A stretch of DNA of 44,018 nt, taken from the NCBI GenBank assembly GCA_947649625.1, contig CANSSJ010000010.1, forward strand, positions 1-44,018. Reading direction: 5' to 3'. The notes under the pieces are model-generated. The model saw only the letters and a program-made list of their open reading frames with translations. It had not been told where the DNA came from and did no database searches. A program made the translations under genes and the position numbers. The number at the start of each line of letters is the position of its first letter. Positions within the stretch are counted from its first letter, which is position 1. Shown in pieces: positions 1-6,289 of the stretch. This DNA is from an uncultured Bacillota bacterium (GTDB taxonomy: Bacteria; Bacillota; Clostridia; Oscillospirales; Oscillospiraceae).

Positions 1-542
1 ACACCGACGCCATCGACCGGCTGCGCATCCAGTACGGCACCTCCTTCTGCTACCCCGTGAGCGCCATGGGAGCCCACGTCTCCGCCGTGCCCAACGAGGC
101 CAACGGGCGCCTCACCCCAATGGAGACCCGGGGGGTGACGGCCATGGCGGGCACCTTCGGCTATGAGCTGGACCCCAACAAAACCACTCCGGAGGAGCGG
201 GAGGTCATCAAACAGCAGGTGGCCTTCTTCAAGGAGCATTACGACCTGATCCAGCTTGGAGACTACTACCGCCTCACCGACCCCTTCGCCAACGGTCCCT
301 ACACCGCCTGGGAGCAGGTCTCCCCCGACCGCCGGGAGGCCCTGGTCTCCCTGGTGACCACCTCCCTCCAGGCCGCCGCCCCCTTCCGGACCCTGCGGCT
401 GAAAGGGCTGGACCCGGCGCTGACCTACCGGGTCAACGGCCAGGAGGCCTACCCCGGCGACATGCTGATGAACGCCGGCTATCCTCTGCCCATGTTCCAG
501 GGGGACTACCAGTCCCTGCAGCTGTACCTGTCCGCGGTCTGA
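1..542 (+). CDS. Alpha-galactosidase, GH36 family (C-terminal part only)
   Basis: The gene enters from the left edge; its reading frame is open from base 3 and ends at a TGA at 540-542, so only about the last 179 residues are present. The segment carries the GH36 C-terminal signature: an IQYGTSFCYP stretch, then GAHVSAVPNEANGR, then a MAGTFGYELDP block leading into the beta-sandwich C-terminal domain. GH36 enzymes hydrolyse alpha-1,6-linked galactose from raffinose-type sugars and galactomannan. The catalytic aspartates lie upstream of the window and cannot be checked. There is no signal peptide information. It converges on an AraC-type regulator and shares a terminator with it. Family call is firm; substrate is not visible. 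Confidence 0.9.
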   Translation, partial: TDAIDRLRIQYGTSFCYPVSAMGAHVSAVPNEANGRLTPMETRGVTAMAGTFGYELDPNKTTPEEREVIKQQVAFFKEHYDLIQLGDYYRLTDPFANGPYTAWEQVSPDRREALVSLVTTSLQAAAPFRTLRLKGLDPALTYRVNGQEAYPGDMLMNAGYPLPMFQGDYQSLQLYLSAV

Positions 543-550
543 GCAATATA

Positions 551-585
551 AAACGAGGCGGCCGCGACAGCGGTCACCTCGTTTT
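551..585. terminator. Bidirectional intrinsic terminator between GH36 gene and AraC gene
   Basis: An AAACGAGG arm pairs with CCTCGTTT, extended by a GC-rich inner stem closed by a GACA loop, and is followed by TTTT on the plus strand. The stop codon of the convergent AraC gene (574-576) lies inside the stem. Confidence 0.8.
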
Positions 586-1431
586 CTTGATTTGATTCTG
601 AGCCCGCCACTCCCGGGGGGAGAGGCCGTAGCGCTTCTTGAAGGCCCGGGAAAAATGGAGCTGGTTGGGGTAGCCGCAGGAGGCGGAGATGCTGCCGATG
701 GGGCTTCCGGTGGTCTTCATCAGCTCCGCCGCCTTGGACAGACGCAGCCGGATCAGGAACTCCTGAGGGGCACAGCCCATTTCCTCCTTGAACAGCTTGC
801 TGAAGTAACTGCGGTTCAGTTTGCAGGCGTCGGCCACGTCCTCCACCGTGACCTCCCGCTGATAGTGGTGCTCCATGTAGGTGACGGCCTCCTGGATATA
901 GAAGTCCTTCAGCTGGCCGCCCCGCAGTTCCCGCCGGGTGGAGGAGGACTGGATCAGCCCGTCCAGGAACAGACACAGGTGGCCGATGAGATGGAGGGCG
1001 GAGGCCTGGCTGTGGTCCGCGATGTAGAGCATGGTGTCCCGGACCGCATCCCCCTGGGCGGAGCTCAGGGGGCGGTAGATGGGCTGGGACATCCCCAGCC
1101 CGGCCCGCTCCACGTACTCCTTCACCCGCAGGCCGTCAAACTCCAGCCAGGTGTATTTCCACGGGTCGGTCTTGTCGGCCCGGTAGGTATTGACCTGTCC
1201 GGGGCAGATCAGAAAGCCCTGGCCCCCGCTCAGCGCGTACCTGTGGGTGGCGCCGCTCTGGTCGTTGGAATCCAGACAGCCCCTGCCCGAGATCACATAG
1301 TGGAACAGGTAGTGGTTGCGCACCGAGGGGCCGTAGGAGTGCAGCGGGGCGCACTGCTCCCAGCCGTACTGAAACAGCCGCAGGTCGAGAAAATTTTCGT
1401 TGGGAAATACGGAGAAAGACAGATCGTCCAC
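574..1431 (-). CDS. AraC family transcriptional regulator
   Basis: 285-residue protein with an N-terminal cupin-like sensing domain (HYLFHYVISGRG near residue 40, QGFLICPGQ near 90) and a C-terminal double helix-turn-helix (VEDVADACKLNRSYFSKLFKEE, then GSISASCGYPNQLHFSRAFKKRYGLSP). This is the standard AraC/XylS architecture in which sugar binding controls DNA binding. The start is a GTG at 1431, chosen because an AGGAGG site lies about nine bases upstream; no nearer ATG has a site. It converges on the alpha-galactosidase gene, so it is a plausible regulator of alpha-galactoside use, but position is the only evidence for the target. Confidence 0.88.
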   Translation of the reverse strand: MDDLSFSVFPNENFLDLRLFQYGWEQCAPLHSYGPSVRNHYLFHYVISGRGCLDSNDQSGATHRYALSGGQGFLICPGQVNTYRADKTDPWKYTWLEFDGLRVKEYVERAGLGMSQPIYRPLSSAQGDAVRDTMLYIADHSQASALHLIGHLCLFLDGLIQSSSTRRELRGGQLKDFYIQEAVTYMEHHYQREVTVEDVADACKLNRSYFSKLFKEEMGCAPQEFLIRLRLSKAAELMKTTGSPIGSISASCGYPNQLHFSRAFKKRYGLSPREWRAQNQIKKTR

Positions 1432-1487
1432 AGCGCCGCGCCTCCTCTCTGGTGGAAAACAGCCAAAAACTGGATTTTGTCGCCCAT

Positions 1488-1516
1488 ACTATATCACATA
1501 TTTAGGGAAAAACCAA
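1488..1516 (-). promoter_or_regulatory. Predicted sigma-A promoter of the AraC gene
   Basis: On the minus strand TTGGTT (1516-1511), a 17-base spacer and TATAGT (1493-1488) precede the GTG start by about 57 bases. Confidence 0.55.
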
Positions 1517-1557
1517 TGGTTATTTTGCGAAATTTTATAATTTTGTGCAAAATCAGA

Positions 1558-1582
1558 GCCCGCCCGGCAAAGCCGGACGGGC
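1558..1582 (-). terminator. Terminator-like hairpin after the secreted repeat-domain gene
   Basis: GCCCGCCCGGC and GCCGGACGGGC form an 11-bp arm pair (one mismatch) around AAA, just past the stop codon at 1590-1592. The following minus-strand bases are only moderately T-rich. Confidence 0.6.
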
Positions 1583-1589
1583 TTCTTCG

Positions 1590-2507
1590 TTATTTGCTGT
1601 AGGGCTTTCCGGTCTCGATGTACACGCCCCGGCCGGCCTCCCAGCCCACGTAGAAGTTCAGGGCCTCGCCCAGGTCACGGAGCTTGAAATAGTTGCTGCC
1701 GCCGATCTTATAGACGGTGAGGCTGGCCTCCATGCCGTCAATGACAATGACGTCGTTGGAGCGGGAGGCGTCTTTGGCGCTGCCGGGCGCGCCCGCCAGC
1801 TCCTTGCCGGTGGCCTCGTAGGGCCGGCCGGAGGTGACCGTCACCCTGCCGCCGGCGTAGCCCACCGCAAACTGCTTCCCGGTGCCGTTGAGCATGGCGG
1901 CGATATCCCGGATCTTGAAGTAGTTGCTCCCGCCGATCTTGTACACGGTGGGGGTCTGCTCTACGCCGTCCACCGCCAGTTTGTCGTTGGTGGGAGAGGC
2001 GGTTTTGGTCTCGGCAGGAGTGCTGGGGGTCGTGGGTGTGATGGGGGTGCTGGACTGAGAGCTGTCAGCGACTTTAGCATAGAGTTGGGCCATGCCGGGC
2101 GTCCCACTGATCGTATCCGTCATCCACAGGCCAAAATAGTATATATCTGCGCCTGTCAGGGTGACAGTATTCTGTTCGCCTCCTATGGCGCCCAAGTCAG
2201 AGTCACCGGTCCATTCCCAGGAGCCGGTCGGGGTGAGTGTGGTATTCTCCGGAAAAAGAAACACCAATACGTCGAACCCATAATCCGGGTCTTCCTCGCC
2301 GCCAATTTCTATAATGGTTGCTCCAACAGGGTCAGCCGAGGCCCGGATAAGGTGGTCCTTGTTGAAAATTGAGGCGAAATCCTTCGTCTTTTCAAATTCT
2401 TCGGCGTCACCTGAAGCAATAGACAATGCGGATACGGGGACAGCCAGAGCCAGAAGAGACAGGATAAGCGCCAAAGAAAGGGAAAGTGCCTTTTTCAGTT
2501 TTTTCAT
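1590..2507 (-). CDS. Secreted protein with two copper-amine-oxidase-N-terminal-like repeats
   Basis: 305 residues. Residues 1-28 form a typical signal peptide (MKKLKKA, a leucine-rich core, then VPVSALS). Residues 30-150 are an unrecognised region rich in short beta-like stretches. A Ser/Thr/Pro linker (about 150-172) leads to two repeats, each with VYKIGGSNYFK(I/L)RD followed by a G-rich VGY/VGW strand, at about 185-230 and 265-300. These repeats match the copper amine oxidase N-terminal-like domain (PF07833 type) that is abundant in envelope proteins of Oscillospiraceae; they do not imply oxidase activity. The gene stands alone with an unusually long upstream region. Function unknown; exported location is well supported. 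Confidence 0.75.
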   Translation of the reverse strand: MKKLKKALSLSLALILSLLALAVPVSALSIASGDAEEFEKTKDFASIFNKDHLIRASADPVGATIIEIGGEEDPDYGFDVLVFLFPENTTLTPTGSWEWTGDSDLGAIGGEQNTVTLTGADIYYFGLWMTDTISGTPGMAQLYAKVADSSQSSTPITPTTPSTPAETKTASPTNDKLAVDGVEQTPTVYKIGGSNYFKIRDIAAMLNGTGKQFAVGYAGGRVTVTSGRPYEATGKELAGAPGSAKDASRSNDVIVIDGMEASLTVYKIGGSNYFKLRDLGEALNFYVGWEAGRGVYIETGKPYSK

Positions 2508-2673
2508 CGCTTGTACCTCTTTTCCTTTGATTTGGGTATTCCCGGCGGCACATACCCCCGGAGGGCGGGATCATGCGGCCCTCCGAAGGCGTTTTCCGCC
2601 GAGACAAACAAAAGCGGCGCAGGATCATTTTATCCCACACCGCATATCCAGACACAAACCCTCAAACCGCCCC

Positions 2674-2702
2674 TTGTAAAGCGGCGGCTTTTCCGATATA
2701 AT
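2674..2702 (+). promoter_or_regulatory. Predicted plus-strand promoter facing into the inverted repeat
   Basis: TTGTAA (2674-2679), 17-base spacer, TATAAT (2697-2702). Transcription would begin near 2709 and run to the hairpin at 2859-2899, giving an RNA of about 190 bases with no credible coding frame. Confidence 0.45.
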
Positions 2703-2814
2703 GAGGGCTGGCGCAGCAATGCTGTTGTGTGGGAGGTTGTGTCTCCCGCATAGGGGCGCGGGGGACTGCTACTCCCCCACGTCCTGCCTTTATTTGCCTC
2801 GTAGCCCTACTATA
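2697..2814. repeat. GC-rich structured segment bounded by an imperfect inverted repeat
   Basis: The left end reads GATATAATGAGGGCT and the right end is its imperfect reverse complement, AGCCCTACTATATC. The enclosed roughly 95 bases fold into at least three hairpins: CAGC/GCTG near 2713-2723, a GGGAG/CTCCC stem near 2731-2748, and a long stem whose core is GGGGGA/TCCCCC near 2760-2778. Each repeat end contains the -10 element of a promoter pointing inward. I do not recognise the RNA class. It could be a leader RNA of the minus-strand gene ending at 2507, a plus-strand small RNA, or a small MITE-like element. Confidence 0.45.
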
Positions 2815-2837
2815 TCACAGTTTTGCGGAATGTACAA
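2809..2837 (-). promoter_or_regulatory. Predicted minus-strand promoter for the secreted repeat-domain gene
   Basis: TTGTAC (2837-2832), 17-base spacer, TATAGT (2814-2809). If used, the gene starting at 2507 would have a 5-prime leader of about 295 bases containing the GC-rich structured segment and further hairpins (CGGAGGGC/GCCCTCCG type near 2555-2585). Confidence 0.45.
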
Positions 2838-2858
2838 GGAAATTTTAGGCGGCCTTAT

Positions 2859-2899
2859 AAAAACCGCTCTGCCTTCCAAGGCAGAGCGGCTTAATTTTT
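2859..2899. terminator. Bidirectional terminator hairpin upstream of the small-peptide gene
   Basis: CCGCTCTGCCTT (2864-2875) pairs with AAGGCAGAGCGG (2878-2889). The plus strand continues CTTAATTTTT and the minus strand continues TTTTTATAA, so it can end a plus-strand RNA starting near 2709 or a minus-strand antisense RNA starting near 3164. Confidence 0.7.
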
Positions 2900-2904
2900 C
2901 GCAC

Positions 2905-2933
2905 TTGCGAAATTTGTTGGATATCGGTATAAT
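2905..2933 (+). promoter_or_regulatory. Predicted sigma-A promoter of the small-peptide gene
   Basis: TTGCGA (2905-2910), 17-base spacer, perfect TATAAT (2928-2933); start expected near 2940, about 44 bases before the GTG. Confidence 0.65.
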
Positions 2934-2983
2934 GGCTGTGCCGTCTTTCCCCGCCCCAGCTAAGGGAAAGGGGGTGAGATCCC

Positions 2984-3079
2984 GTGAGCGGGCCATGCGA
3001 TTTTTTGATGGCCGTCGCAGTAAATGTAATCGCATATTACATTTGCAAGTGGCTTGATGGTCATGGCAAAAGACGGTAA
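2984..3079 (+). CDS. Small membrane peptide, 31 residues, type I toxin-like
   Basis: Too short for ordinary gene finders but supported by a complete expression unit: a -10/-35 pair at 2905-2933, an AAAGGGGGTGAG ribosome site around 2966-2977, a GTG start at 2984 and an intrinsic terminator at 3088-3127. The peptide has a short start (SGPCDF), a hydrophobic core LMAVAVNVIAYYICKW and a basic tail LDGHGKRR, the layout of a single-pass membrane peptide. From memory, short hydrophobic peptides with a YYICKWLDG-type ending recur in gut Clostridia as hypothetical proteins. An ATG at 3008 in the same frame is an alternative start. In the next frame (+1) the terminator stem itself reads NPGEVTSLRGFFL. 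Function unknown. Confidence 0.55.
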   Translation: MSGPCDFLMAVAVNVIAYYICKWLDGHGKRR

Positions 3080-3087
3080 GCACAATC

Positions 3088-3127
3088 GAAACCCCGGAGA
3101 GGTCACATCTCTCCGGGGTTTCTTTTT
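3088..3127 (+). terminator. Intrinsic terminator of the small-peptide gene
   Basis: GAAACCCCGGAGAG (3088-3101) pairs perfectly with CTCTCCGGGGTTTC (3109-3122) around a 7-base loop, followed by TTTTT. Confidence 0.85.
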
Positions 3128-3170
3128 GTGATATCTCGTGAGCGGGTTAAATTTGGCTTTTGCCGAAATG

Positions 3171-3200
3171 ATTATACCACAGTTGACGTGGAATATGCAA
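3171..3200 (-). promoter_or_regulatory. Predicted antisense promoter with extended -10
   Basis: On the minus strand TTGCAT (3200-3195), 18-base spacer, TGGTATAAT with TATAAT at 3176-3171. It lies just past the rpiB stop codon and points into the small-peptide gene in antisense. Confidence 0.45.
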
Positions 3201-3209
3201 GAGCGAATT

Positions 3210-3647
3210 TCACTCCTTCTCCACGTCCATCATCAGTCCCACCCGGCGGGCATGGCGGCCCCCCTCAAACCCGGTATTGAGGAAGGCGTCCACAATGCGC
3301 TCGGCGGTCATCACGCCGGTAACGCCCGCCCCCAGGGCCAGCATATTGGCGTCGTTGTGCCGGCGGGTGAGCTCGGCGGACAGCACGTCGCCGCACAGGG
3401 CGCAGCGGATGCCTTTCACCTTGTTGGCCGTAATGGAGATGCCGATGCCGGTGGTGCAGATGACAATGCCCCGCTCACACCGGCCGTCGGCCACCGCCCG
3501 GGCGGCCGCTTTGCCGAATATGGGGTAGTCGCAGCTGTCGGTGCTGTCGGTGCCGAAGTCCTCGCAGGTAATGCCCTTCGCGGCCAGATATGCTTTGATG
3601 TGCTCTTTCAGCAGATAGCCTCCGTGGTCAGACGCAATGGCGATCAT
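3210..3647 (-). CDS. rpiB: Ribose-5-phosphate isomerase B (RpiB/LacAB family)
   Basis: 145 residues, the usual length for the family. It interconverts ribose-5-phosphate and ribulose-5-phosphate in the non-oxidative pentose phosphate pathway. Visible family marks are IASDHGG at the N-terminus, the phosphate and active-site block VICTTGIGISITANK (catalytic Cys near residue 64), RRHNDANMLALG near 96-106, and FEGGRHARRV near the C-terminus. The usual CGTGIG reads CTTGIG here, a Gly-to-Thr change next to the catalytic Cys. The start is the ATG at 3647 with GGAGGAA just upstream; the frame stays open much further but the extension is low-complexity shadow translation of the neighbour. LacA/LacB-type galactose-6-phosphate isomerase is the main alternative. 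Confidence 0.9.
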   Translation of the reverse strand: MIAIASDHGGYLLKEHIKAYLAAKGITCEDFGTDSTDSCDYPIFGKAAARAVADGRCERGIVICTTGIGISITANKVKGIRCALCGDVLSAELTRRHNDANMLALGAGVTGVMTAERIVDAFLNTGFEGGRHARRVGLMMDVEKE

Positions 3648-3673
3648 AAGTAATTCCTCCCGTTTTTTCTTCC

Positions 3674-3702
3674 ATTGTAGTCCATCTTTCTCTTTTTTGC
3701 AA
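3674..3702 (-). promoter_or_regulatory. Predicted sigma-A promoter of rpiB
   Basis: TTGCAA (3702-3697), 17-base spacer, TACAAT (3679-3674) on the minus strand, about 27 bases before the ATG at 3647. Confidence 0.6.
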
Positions 3703-3728
3703 GAGGCGGGAAAATTTTTGCCCTCCAT

Positions 3729-3757
3729 GTATAACCACCGCCCGGCCTGTCCAAAAT
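3729..3757 (+). promoter_or_regulatory. Predicted forespore (sigma-F/sigma-G type) promoter of the spoIIQ-like gene
   Basis: GTATA (3729-3733), exactly 15 bases, then GTCCAAAAT (3749-3757). This fits the sigma-F pattern GYWTA-N15-GGNNANAHT at every fixed position except the second G of the -10. No good sigma-A promoter is seen in the same gap on this strand. Confidence 0.55.
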
Positions 3758-3776
3758 AGGCTTCGGAGGTGGTTTT

Positions 3777-4535
3777 TTGAAAAACCAGAGCTTTTGGAGA
3801 AAACTGGGCGACTTCGCCATGGGAAAGGGCTTTTACATAGTCCTGTTCCTGTGTGTCGCCACCATAGGAATTTCGGGCTATTATCTGCTCCGCACCGTTG
3901 TCAACGGCACCCATCCCTCCGAACCGGCGGGAGGCGGCGCCTCCGTCACCATCCCCGATCAGAGCGCCAGCCGGCCCTCTGTCCCCGAGCCGGTGAAGGA
4001 CCCCCCCGCCGTCACCCCGTCCCCCCAGACCAAGCCGGCCCCAACGCCCAGCGCCCAGCCGGACGACCCGGAGCCGGTAAAGGACGACGCCCCCCAGCCG
4101 GACACCCAGGAGAGCGGCAAGACTGTCTCCAAGGTCTTCACCTGGCCGGTGCAGGGGGCGGTGCTCCGGGACTACAGTGTGGAGGTCCTGTCCCTGGACC
4201 CCACCATGGGGGACTGGCGCACCCACGGCGGACTGGACATCGCCGCCGCCCAGGGGGTGAAGGTGCTGTCCATCAGCGCGGGCACCGTGGAACAGGTCTA
4301 CACTGACGCCATGATGGGCACCACCGTGGTGGTGGACCACGGCGGCGGCCTCCAGTCCTGGTACTGCAATCTGGCTGAGGACGTGACCGTCCAGGCCGGG
4401 GACAAGGTGGACATCGGCAGCGAACTGGGCACCGTTGGCTCCTCCGCCATCGCCGAGGTGGGCGTCCCCTCCCACCTCCACCTGGAGACCACTCTGGGCG
4501 GCCAGCCGGTGGACCCGGGAGACTATCTGAATTAA
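3777..4535 (+). CDS. spoIIQ: Membrane-anchored M23 (LytM) peptidase-like protein, probable SpoIIQ
   Basis: 252 residues. A short cytoplasmic N-terminus is followed by one membrane helix (about residues 18-40), a Pro/Ser-rich linker to about 115, and a C-terminal LytM/M23 domain. The domain keeps the zinc ligands expected of an active fold: H and D in THGGLDIA and the HLH pair in SHLHLE. SpoIIQ sits in the forespore membrane and pairs with SpoIIIAH across the engulfing septum; clostridial versions often retain the zinc site, unlike that of Bacillus subtilis. The start is a TTG with GGAGGTGG directly upstream. The forespore-type promoter supports the sporulation role. A cell-wall endopeptidase of another pathway is the alternative. 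Confidence 0.7.
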   Translation: MKNQSFWRKLGDFAMGKGFYIVLFLCVATIGISGYYLLRTVVNGTHPSEPAGGGASVTIPDQSASRPSVPEPVKDPPAVTPSPQTKPAPTPSAQPDDPEPVKDDAPQPDTQESGKTVSKVFTWPVQGAVLRDYSVEVLSLDPTMGDWRTHGGLDIAAAQGVKVLSISAGTVEQVYTDAMMGTTVVVDHGGGLQSWYCNLAEDVTVQAGDKVDIGSELGTVGSSAIAEVGVPSHLHLETTLGGQPVDPGDYLN

Positions 4536-4542
4536 CGCAAAA

Positions 4543-4583
4543 TCCGCGCCCCGGAACCGTTTTTCCGGAGCGCGGACCTTTTT
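4543..4583. terminator. Bidirectional terminator between spoIIQ-like gene and kduD
   Basis: TCCGCGCCCCGGA (4543-4555) pairs with TCCGGAGCGCGGA (4564-4576) with one mismatch, followed by a T run on the plus strand. Confidence 0.85.
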
Positions 4584-4584
4584 C

Positions 4585-5385
4585 TCAGGGCTGCTTGCCA
4601 ATGTAAGCCAGGATGCCGCCGTCCACATATAAAATGTGTCCGTTGACGAAGTTGGAGGCGTCGGAGGCCAGGAACACCGCCGGGCCCATCAGGTCCTCCG
4701 GGTCCCCCCAGCGGCCCGCCGGGGTCTTGGAGACGATGAACTGGTCGAAGGGGTGGCGGCTGCCGTCGGGCTGCCGCTCCCGGAGGGGGGCGGTCTGGGG
4801 GGTGGCGATGTAGCCCGGGCCGATGCCGTTGCACTGGATGTTGGCCCCGCCGTACTCCGAGCAGATGTTCCGGGTGAGCATCTTCAGCCCGCCCTTGGCG
4901 GCGGCGTAGGCGGAGACGGTCTCCCGGCCCAGCTCGCTCATCATGGAGCAGATGTTGATGATCTTGCCGTGGCCCTTCTTCAGCATTCCGGGGATGACCG
5001 CCTTGGCACAGATAAAGGGGCCCACCAGGTCGATGTCCACCACCTGGCGGAAGTCCTCCACCGACATCTCAGTCATGGGGATCCGCTTGATGACGCCGGC
5101 ATTGTTCACCAGGATGTCCACGCCCCCCAGGTCGGCCTCGATTTGGGCGATCAGTCCGCTGACCTGAGCCTCGTCGGTGACGTCGGCGATGTAGCCGCGG
5201 GCGTCGATGCCCTTGGCGGCGTAATCGGCCAGGGCCCTGTCCAGGTTGGACTGGCTACGGCAGTTGAAGGCGATCTTCGCCCCCGCGTCCGCCAGCGCCT
5301 GGGCGATGGCGAAGCCGATGCCGTAGGCCCCGCCGGTGACCAGGGCGGTCTTTCCCTCCAGGGAGAACAGCATGCGCATATCCAT
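4585..5385 (-). CDS. kduD: SDR dehydrogenase, KduD / gluconate 5-dehydrogenase type
   Basis: 266-residue classical short-chain dehydrogenase. The cofactor motif TGGAYGIG lies near residues 17-24, NNAG near 92-95, the catalytic Ser in ICSMMSE, and YAAAKGG holds the catalytic Tyr and Lys. The C-terminal NGIGPGYIATPQT block is typical of the gluconate 5-dehydrogenase/KduD branch. Next to kduI the expected reaction is NAD-dependent interconversion of 2,5-diketo-3-deoxygluconate and 2-keto-3-deoxygluconate. It is last in the minus-strand arm, 49 bases after kduI, ending at a strong terminator. The start ATG at 5385 has AAAGGA about eight bases upstream. Gluconate or another keto-sugar remains possible as substrate. 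Confidence 0.82.
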   Translation of the reverse strand: MDMRMLFSLEGKTALVTGGAYGIGFAIAQALADAGAKIAFNCRSQSNLDRALADYAAKGIDARGYIADVTDEAQVSGLIAQIEADLGGVDILVNNAGVIKRIPMTEMSVEDFRQVVDIDLVGPFICAKAVIPGMLKKGHGKIINICSMMSELGRETVSAYAAAKGGLKMLTRNICSEYGGANIQCNGIGPGYIATPQTAPLRERQPDGSRHPFDQFIVSKTPAGRWGDPEDLMGPAVFLASDASNFVNGHILYVDGGILAYIGKQP

Positions 5386-5434
5386 ATTGGTCGTTCCTTT
5401 CAGAAGAGGGCCGCCGGCGGCGGCCCTCCGGCAT

Positions 5435-6277
5435 TTATTTCAGCTGGGTGGTGGGGATGACGTCCATGTCGTCAAAAGCCTGGTTTTCCCCGCCCATGGC
5501 CCAGATGAAGGTGTAGCTGGCGGTGCCCGCACCGGCGTGGATGGACCAGGAGGGGGAGATGACCGCCTGCTCGTTCTTCATGACAATGTGCCGTGTCTCC
5601 TGGCTCTGGCCCATCATGTGGAAGACCACCTGGTCCTCCGGGACCTCGAAGTACATGTAGACCTCCATCCGCCGCTCGTGGGTATGGGCGGGCATGGTGT
5701 TCCACACGCTGCCCTCCTCCAGCACGGTCATGCCCATGGACAGCTGGCAGGTCTTCAGCACGTCGGGGTGGATGAACTGGTTGATAACCCGCTTGTTGGA
5801 GGCGGCGGCGCTGCCCAGGGGCTTCTTGGCCGCGTCGGCGATTTTCAGCAGCTTTGTCCCATAGCTGCGGTGGGCGGGGGCGGACACCATGTAGAACTTG
5901 GCGGGCTTGGCGCTGTCTGCGCTGGCGAAGTGGACCTCCCTGGCCCCCATGGTGATATAGAGGCAGTCCTTGTAGCCCAGCTCGTACACCGTGCCGTCCA
6001 CGGTGACGGTGCCGGCCCCGCCGATGTTGAACATGCCGACTTCCCGGCGTTCCAGGAAGTAATGGGTGCCGAAGTTGGCCCACACGTCGATGCCCTTGTC
6101 GATGGACACGGACTCGTTCACGGCCATACAGCCCAGGGTGACCATCCGGTCCACGTGGCTGTAGACGGCCACCACCTGGTCGGGCCGGTACAGATCCTCA
6201 ATCAAAAATTCCTCCCGCAGCTCCTGGGTGGTGTAGCGTTTGACGTCGTTGGGGTTGGCGGAATAGCGGATGTCCAT
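5435..6277 (-). CDS. kduI: 5-keto-4-deoxyuronate isomerase
   Basis: 280 residues, full length for KduI. It isomerises 4-deoxy-L-threo-5-hexosulose uronate to 2,5-diketo-3-deoxygluconate in the breakdown of unsaturated uronates released by pectin or glycosaminoglycan lyases. The protein opens with DIRYSANPNDVKRYTT, a family hallmark. The cupin metal site is visible as PAHTHERRMEVYMYFE (two His and a Glu), with a further His in WSIHAGAG. It starts at an ATG with AGGAGG upstream, 12 bases after kdgF, so translation is probably coupled within the operon. Confidence 0.95.
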   Translation of the reverse strand: MDIRYSANPNDVKRYTTQELREEFLIEDLYRPDQVVAVYSHVDRMVTLGCMAVNESVSIDKGIDVWANFGTHYFLERREVGMFNIGGAGTVTVDGTVYELGYKDCLYITMGAREVHFASADSAKPAKFYMVSAPAHRSYGTKLLKIADAAKKPLGSAAASNKRVINQFIHPDVLKTCQLSMGMTVLEEGSVWNTMPAHTHERRMEVYMYFEVPEDQVVFHMMGQSQETRHIVMKNEQAVISPSWSIHAGAGTASYTFIWAMGGENQAFDDMDVIPTTQLK

Positions 6278-6289
6278 AGATAAAGCCTC

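Larger units (their letters stand above)
2861..3164 (-). ncRNA. Predicted antisense RNA covering the small-peptide gene
   Basis: A minus-strand promoter at 3171-3200 would start an RNA near 3164 that crosses the complete small-peptide gene in antisense and meets a hairpin with a strong minus-strand T run at 2889-2860. No minus-strand frame in the interval has a ribosome site. The layout resembles Gram-positive type I toxin-antitoxin loci, but this is inferred only from promoter and terminator placement. Confidence 0.35.

Noticed and set aside
2508-2807. c-di-GMP-I or Mn (yybP-ykoY) riboswitch upstream of the secreted protein gene
   Set aside because: A GGGGAGTAGC string on the minus strand recalls yybP-ykoY, but the partner consensus blocks are missing and the string sits in a simple hairpin; the c-di-GMP-I core is also absent. 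A covariance-model search would decide.
3648-4628. N-terminal extension of rpiB to about 472 codons
   Set aside because: The extension is antisense to the spoIIQ-like gene and lacks motifs; the ATG at 3647 has a ribosome site and promoter and gives the normal 145-residue length.
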